From Terriglobales bacterium (lineage in GTDB: Bacteria; Acidobacteriota; Terriglobia; Terriglobales; Acidobacteriaceae), in NCBI GenBank assembly GCA_035561515.1, contig DATMXP010000007.1, positions 396,947-460,946 on the forward strand: DNA of 64,000 bases, read 5' to 3'. The translations under genes were made by a program, and so were the position numbers. Position 1 is the first letter of the stretch. The number at the start of each line of letters is the position of its first letter. Below the pieces are notes generated by a model. The model was given only the letters and a program-made list of their open reading frames with translations, was not told where the DNA came from and ran no database searches. Below, piece after piece: positions 60,422-64,000 of the stretch.

Positions 60422-61126
60422 TTATTCCCGAACTGAACCTGCCGGCTCCGGTTGCGAAATACGCGCCAGCACGGCGGCGGCAACACGATCGCAGCGCGGA
60501 GCGAGGAACTGGAAGGCCGAGGCACTGGTAGCACCCACGCGCGTAAACAGCTCTTTGCGCAACATCCCCCGCGCACGATGCAGCCTGACTTTCACCACGT
60601 CCTCCGTCAATCCCAGCGCCGAGGCCGCTTCCGCTGTGGTCATCTCCTCCACATCACGCAACATAAGAACTGTTCTGTAAGGATAGGGCATGGACAGGAT
60701 AGCCTGTTCGAGCAGCGCTCGCGTTTCAGTGGACGACATATTCTCCTCGGGGTTCGCCTGCGCGGAACTGAATGCAGGTAAATATTGGCGGTCCTCTTCG
60801 ACTTCATCCAGGGGTTCCGTGCGATTGGCTTTCTCCAGCCTGGCGAGCGCCTCATGAATGGCAATCTTCGTCACCCACGTTCGGAAAGAGGCCCTGTGTT
60901 CGAACTTGCCGAGGCTGCGGAATGCCCGGACGTAGGCTTCCTGCATTACGTCTTCGGCGTCGGTGTCCTGACGCAGGACGGCCCGAACCGCCCTGTAAAC
61001 GCGCTGGTTGTAGCGCCGCATCAGCAACTCGTAGAGCGCGGTTTCGCCCGCCAGCACTCGCTCGATTACCTGATCGTCGGTAAGTTCTGCCGCTTCAGCG
61101 TTCTTTGTTGCCACTGAGTCCGTCAT
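60422..61126 (-). CDS. ECF-type RNA polymerase sigma factor
   Basis: 234 aa from ATG 61126; a GTG at 61138 would lie at the predicted transcription start and is rejected. Region 2 is ALYELLMRRYNQRVYRAVRA, with DAEDVMQEAYVRAFRSLGKF; region 4 is SMPYPYRTVLMLRDVEEMTT and AEAASALGLTEDVVKVRLHR, with a C-terminal tail. No anti-sigma gene follows. Divergent mirrored promoter elements lie between this gene and the DoxX-like gene, so autoregulation is likely. The C-terminal CDRVAAAVLARI is a short extension. Confidence 0.92.
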   Translation of the reverse strand: MTDSVATKNAEAAELTDDQVIERVLAGETALYELLMRRYNQRVYRAVRAVLRQDTDAEDVMQEAYVRAFRSLGKFEHRASFRTWVTKIAIHEALARLEKANRTEPLDEVEEDRQYLPAFSSAQANPEENMSSTETRALLEQAILSMPYPYRTVLMLRDVEEMTTAEAASALGLTEDVVKVRLHRARGMLRKELFTRVGATSASAFQFLAPRCDRVAAAVLARISQPEPAGSVRE

Positions 61127-61146
61127 ATCTCTTTCCACCCATTATG

Positions 61147-61173
61147 GAGCCCACAACGGCGGAAAAGGTTACA
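61147..61173 (-). promoter_or_regulatory. Probable autoregulated ECF promoter of the sigma gene
   Basis: On the minus strand: TGTAACC (61173-61167), 14 bases, GGGCTC (61152-61147), then CATAAT. Exactly mirrors the plus-strand element at 61185-61211. Predicted start near 61140, giving a leader of about 14 nt. Confidence 0.68.
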
Positions 61174-61184
61174 GGAAATCGGGG

Positions 61185-61211
61185 TGTAACCAATCGGCTG
61201 GCTGGGGGCTC
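61185..61211 (+). promoter_or_regulatory. Probable ECF promoter of the DoxX-like gene
   Basis: TGTAACC (61185-61191), 14 bases, GGGCTC (61206-61211), followed by AATAGG. The spacing and both hexamer-like blocks are identical to the divergent copy. The AAC of TGTAACC is typical for ECF -35 elements. Predicted start near 61218, 13 nt before ATG 61231. Confidence 0.68.
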
Positions 61212-61230
61212 AATAGGTTGGAGGAGAGAT

Positions 61231-61671
61231 ATGAGTTTCGATCCGCGTTTGAACCATGCCTGGTGGGTACTCAAGATCGGCCTTGGACTGGCCCCGATCC
61301 TCGCCGGACTCGACAAGTTCACCAATATTCTCGCGAACTGGGAGATGTACCTGAACCCACTCGCGCCGCGTATTCTCCACGTTCAGCCGACGACCTTTAT
61401 GCACGTGGTCGGTGTCATTGAGATCGTGGCCGGCATCATCGTGCTAAGCCAGTTCACCCGCTACGGTGCCTACCTCGTGATGGCCTGGCTTATCGGCATT
61501 GCCCTGAATTTAGTCACCCAGGGGATGTTTTTCGACATCGCAGTTCGCGACATAGAAATGTCGCTTGGCGCCTTCGCCCTTGCCAAACTGACAGAAGCAC
61601 GCGAAGCTGTCTCATACCTTTCGGGGACCAGGACCACCCCGCGCCCGGTGGAGACCCGTTCCATCGCATAG
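61231..61671 (+). CDS. DoxX-like membrane protein, probable sigma-factor target
   Basis: 146 aa from ATG 61231, immediately after GGAGGAGAG. It has four probable membrane helices: ILAGLDKFTNILANW-type first segment with VLKIGLGLAPILAGL, FMHVVGVIEIVAGIIVL, YGAYLVMAWLIGIALNLV and the weakly hydrophobic MSLGAFALAKLTE. This DoxX/TQO-small-like topology is common in proteins for redox or membrane stress. It shares a mirrored promoter with the sigma factor gene and is followed by a small exported protein after 15 bp, which may be in the same regulon. Confidence 0.83.
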   Translation: MSFDPRLNHAWWVLKIGLGLAPILAGLDKFTNILANWEMYLNPLAPRILHVQPTTFMHVVGVIEIVAGIIVLSQFTRYGAYLVMAWLIGIALNLVTQGMFFDIAVRDIEMSLGAFALAKLTEAREAVSYLSGTRTTPRPVETRSIA

Positions 61672-61686
61672 ATGTGGAGGACAAAA

Positions 61687-62019
61687 ATGAAGAAACTGCT
61701 TCTCGTTGCGGTCGTGCTTTTCACCACTGCCGCGTTCTGTTCCACGTGGTCCAACGTGACTCTCGTGGACACCATGTGCGCAAAGAAGGTGGCGGCCAAT
61801 CCTGACGCTCACGCCCGCGATTGCGCTATGGGTTGCGGCGGCAAGTCCGGATTCGGCATCGTCACCAGCGACCAGAAATTCCTGAAGTTCGACGACAGCG
61901 GCAACCAGCAGGCCATGGCGCTATTGAAGTCGAGCGACAAGAAGGACCACCTGCGCGTCACCGTCGATGGCGAAGAGAAAGACGGCACGATCCAGGTGAA
62001 ATCGGTGAAGTTCGACTAA
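61687..62019 (+). CDS. Small exported protein of unknown function
   Basis: 110 aa from ATG 61687 with GGAGG nine bases upstream. A signal peptide (MKKLLLVAVVLFTTAAFC) is followed by STWSNVTLVDTMCAKKVAAN, CAMGCGGKSGFGIVTSDQKF and a beta-rich C-terminus (LRVTVDGEEKDGTIQVKSVK). Three cysteines in the mature part (C36-, C51- and C55-like) could form a metal or disulfide site. This resembles other small acidobacterial periplasmic proteins but I do not know a named family. It follows the DoxX-like gene and is probably in its transcript. Confidence 0.78.
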   Translation: MKKLLLVAVVLFTTAAFCSTWSNVTLVDTMCAKKVAANPDAHARDCAMGCGGKSGFGIVTSDQKFLKFDDSGNQQAMALLKSSDKKDHLRVTVDGEEKDGTIQVKSVKFD

Positions 62020-62055
62020 CTTCTGTGCGCAGCTCTGGTCGACAGGGCTGCGCCT

Positions 62056-62574
62056 TTACCTCACCCCCACCTTCTCGCTTCTCCGCTCCACCAGCACCGT
62101 GTCTCGCCACAACCCATTCAGCTTCGCGATGTGCTTTCTTCTTCCTACTTGGCGGAATCCGCACGCCTCGCACATCTTCAGGCTTTGATGATTCTCCGGA
62201 AACAAGCTGCCTTGTAATGTCCAGATGCCCGCCTCTTCCGATACGCGGATCGTTTCGCGCAGCAGCGTTCTGCCGATTCCCTGCCGTTGCGCCGAGCCAG
62301 CCACGTACACACTCACTTCGGCCACGCCGCGATAGCACTCGCGCGGAGACACCGGCCTCAACGCCGCCCATCCGAGCACGCCTTCTTCGCCGCGAGCCAC
62401 GAGTCGCCCGAGCTTAAGGTGTGCCGCGCCCCACTCTTCCCACGAGGGCGCGTCCATCTCAAACGTGGAGTTTCCGCCGTGAATTTCTTCCAGGTAAATC
62501 GACCTGACTGCCAGCCAGTCGTTCGCCGACATCGTGTCAACCTTCAACATCGCTTTCAAGGCCGTCGCCGCCAT
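62056..62574 (-). CDS. GNAT-family N-acetyltransferase (phosphinothricin acetyltransferase-like)
   Basis: 172 aa. VRSIYLEEIHGGNSTFEMDA near the start matches the PAT/Bar pattern; the acetyl-CoA site is VSVYVAGSAQRQGIGRTLLR (the R/Q-x-x-G-x-G/A loop), followed by GSLFPENHQSLKMCEACGFR. Such enzymes N-acetylate amino-acid analogues or metabolites. The start is ATG 62574 or, if the ribosome site matters, ATG 62550. It faces the small exported protein gene. Confidence 0.86.
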   Translation of the reverse strand: MAATALKAMLKVDTMSANDWLAVRSIYLEEIHGGNSTFEMDAPSWEEWGAAHLKLGRLVARGEEGVLGWAALRPVSPRECYRGVAEVSVYVAGSAQRQGIGRTLLRETIRVSEEAGIWTLQGSLFPENHQSLKMCEACGFRQVGRRKHIAKLNGLWRDTVLVERRSEKVGVR

Positions 62575-62675
62575 GGCGAAAGCTTATTCCGATTGCCCGC
62601 AAAAATGTGATGGATAGTATCTATGGTCGCGATAACCCCTCTTTATCACTACGCTTCATCTGCGCCGTCCCACGC

Positions 62676-62704
62676 TTGACCCGTCCGGAACCGGAGTACA
62701 TAAT
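62676..62704 (+). promoter_or_regulatory. Strong sigma-70-type promoter of the Ser/Thr kinase
   Basis: TTGACC (62676-62681), 17-bp spacer, CATAAT (62699-62704). Predicted start near 62711, leader of about 95 nt to the kinase ATG 62806. Confidence 0.72.
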
Positions 62705-62805
62705 TTCGCAGCTTGGGAGCCGCTGACATTCGTGTCGGCTGTCCGCGTCTGGTCGGGTGCGCGGAAAAAATCGAACCATCCAATTTCATCGTCCAGGAGC
62801 AATTC

Positions 62806-64000
62806 ATGACCGAGAACACCCCAACCACAATGGGAGACTATGCAGTTCTGGGAGTGCTGGGCGCCGGCGGCATGGGTCGCGTGTACAAGGTTCGTAACGT
62901 CATCACCGATCGTGTAGAAGCCATCAAGGTCCTGCTGCCCGATCTTCAGGGTCACGAAGAAGTCGCCGCCCGCTTCCTGCGCGAAATCAAGCTGGTTGCC
63001 GGGTTGACGCATCCCAACATCGCCGGACTCCATACCGCGCTCACTATCAACAACCAGTTGGTGATGGTGATGGAGTACGTGGAAGGCGAGCCGCTCTCGG
63101 CCCGGTTGGCGGCAGGTGCCCTTCCCGTCCCTGACGCACTGAACTACATCGAGCAGGTCCTGAACGCCCTGAGCTACGCGCACGAAAAGAAGATCATCCA
63201 TCGCGACATCAAGCCCGCGAACATGATGCTCACACCCCAGGGAATCATAAAGCTGATGGATTTCGGCATCGCGCGTACCGACAGCGAACCGGCCAAGCTC
63301 ACTGCCACCGGCACCACACTCGGTTCCATCAATTACATGTCACCTGAGCAGGTGAAGGGATCTCCCGTTGATGAGCGCTCCGATATCTACTCGGTCGGAA
63401 TCTCGCTTTACGAGATGGTCACTGGCGAAAAGCCCTTCCACGGCGACAGCAATTTCTCGATCATGGCGGCCCATATCAACCAGGCGCCCACTCCGCCCAT
63501 CGACCTTCATCCGGATCTGCCTCCCGGATTGAACGAGATCATCCTGACGGCTATCGCCAAAGCTCCGGAGGAGCGGTTCCAGTCGGCGGAGGCCTTTTCC
63601 AACGCGATTCGCAGTGTTCTCAATTCCGTGCAGGACTCGCGGACCATGGTGCAGGGATCCATGAATACGGTCATTGCCGATACGGCTGCGCGTGCGCAAC
63701 TTGCACCCACGGCACCCATCACCGCGCGATCCACGATTCCCGTTGCCAGGCCCATGCCAGTCGCAGTCGCTCCTATGCCCGCAGCACAGCCGAGCAGCCA
63801 CCGTGGTCTATACATCTCGCTAGGTGCCCTCATCGTCTTAGTCGCGCTGCTCGCGGCGGGACTCTACATGCCGTCACGGAAGAAAACTTCCGCGGCCGGA
63901 GAACCCTCCTCCCAGCCTCCGGCACAAGTTGCCCAGCCTGTTACGCCCACGAGCGAGGCGCCGGTTGCCGCTGCCCCAGTCGAAACCACGCCTCCTGTCG
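62806..64000 (+). CDS. Hanks-type serine/threonine protein kinase (C-terminus cut by window)
   Basis: At least 398 codons from ATG 62806 (CAGGAG upstream), open to the right end. The kinase domain begins YAVLGVLGAGGMGRVYKVRN with a Lys in VEAIKVLLPD, catalytic HRDIKPANMML, the metal motif MDFGIAR, and GSINYMSPEQVKGSPVDERS with SDIYSVGISLYEMVTGEKPF. After residue about 290 there is a Pro/Ala/Met-rich linker, one membrane helix (GLYISLGALIVLVALLAAGLYM, near residues 335-356) and a Pro/Ala/Ser/Val-rich extracytoplasmic part. It is a membrane-linked sensor kinase; the periplasmic ligand domain is outside the window. Confidence 0.93.
   Translation, partial: MTENTPTTMGDYAVLGVLGAGGMGRVYKVRNVITDRVEAIKVLLPDLQGHEEVAARFLREIKLVAGLTHPNIAGLHTALTINNQLVMVMEYVEGEPLSARLAAGALPVPDALNYIEQVLNALSYAHEKKIIHRDIKPANMMLTPQGIIKLMDFGIARTDSEPAKLTATGTTLGSINYMSPEQVKGSPVDERSDIYSVGISLYEMVTGEKPFHGDSNFSIMAAHINQAPTPPIDLHPDLPPGLNEIILTAIAKAPEERFQSAEAFSNAIRSVLNSVQDSRTMVQGSMNTVIADTAARAQLAPTAPITARSTIPVARPMPVAVAPMPAAQPSSHRGLYISLGALIVLVALLAAGLYMPSRKKTSAAGEPSSQPPAQVAQPVTPTSEAPVAAAPVETTPPV

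Overview
The window reads as chromosomal DNA of a Gram-negative, GC-rich soil-type bacterium, most probably an acidobacterium (Acidobacteriota, Terriglobia-like). This placement is inferred from content: a MacB/FtsX-type permease without its ATPase, tandem DUF2911 proteins, Thr/Gly-rich LPxTG-like surface protein, beta-propeller lipoproteins with Gly/Ser/Asn linkers, an orphan secretin and a serine/threonine kinase. No rRNA, tRNA, IS element, prophage or CRISPR array was recognised. Genes are dense on both strands, and both ends cut a gene: a DUF962/Mpo1-like gene on the left and a Ser/Thr kinase on the right.

Layout. 0-1.3 kb: DUF962 fragment and LPQTG-tailed surface protein. 1.6-6.9 kb: hoxEFUYH plus a maturation protease, a complete structural operon for an NAD-linked group 3d [NiFe] hydrogenase (hyp maturation genes are not here). 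7-12 kb: methyltransferase-like protein, two cyclophilins, malate and isocitrate dehydrogenases. 12-18.3 kb: glnE, then divergent ymdB, HAD phosphatase and orphan secretin. 18.4-25.1 kb: a minus-strand run (sterol-desaturase-like, GHMP kinase, CPBP protease, exported protein, NAD synthetase, DsbA-like). 26.3-30.6 kb: amtB-glnK-glnD operon. 31-39 kb: DUF2911 pair, miaB-bifunctional nuclease operon, O-methyltransferase, pdxT, esterase, NmrA protein. 39.6-48 kb: small Cys/His protein, ABC-F ATPase, SDR, large permease, aminotransferase, glycosyltransferase. 48-56.5 kb: envelope cluster (FecR-like, two propeller lipoproteins around an OmpA/coiled-coil protein, glycine-zipper protein, GAF, bacterioferritin, zinc peptidase). 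57.2-58.9 kb: a small, less GC-rich cassette with a HEPN-like protein and an interrupted third gene. 58.9-64 kb: glnA, an ECF sigma factor divergent from its probable target, GNAT, Ser/Thr kinase.

How genes fit together. AmtB, GlnK, GlnD, GlnE and GlnA make a nearly complete nitrogen-sensing circuit, with the modified tyrosines of PII (Y51) and glutamine synthetase (Y398) both present. The hydrogenase would exchange electrons between H2 and NAD(H), and NadE, Mdh and Icd sit in the same NAD(P)/TCA neighbourhood.

The least expected signals are: mirrored promoters TGTAACC-N14-GGGCTC between the sigma gene and the DoxX-like gene; a shared CRP/FNR-like palindrome upstream of icd and the aminotransferase, spaced as class II and class I activator sites; a perfect palindrome inside the promoter of the second DUF2911 gene; a terminator-like hairpin placed at a probable transcription start with no gene upstream; and the three-cistron HEPN-like cassette next to glnA.
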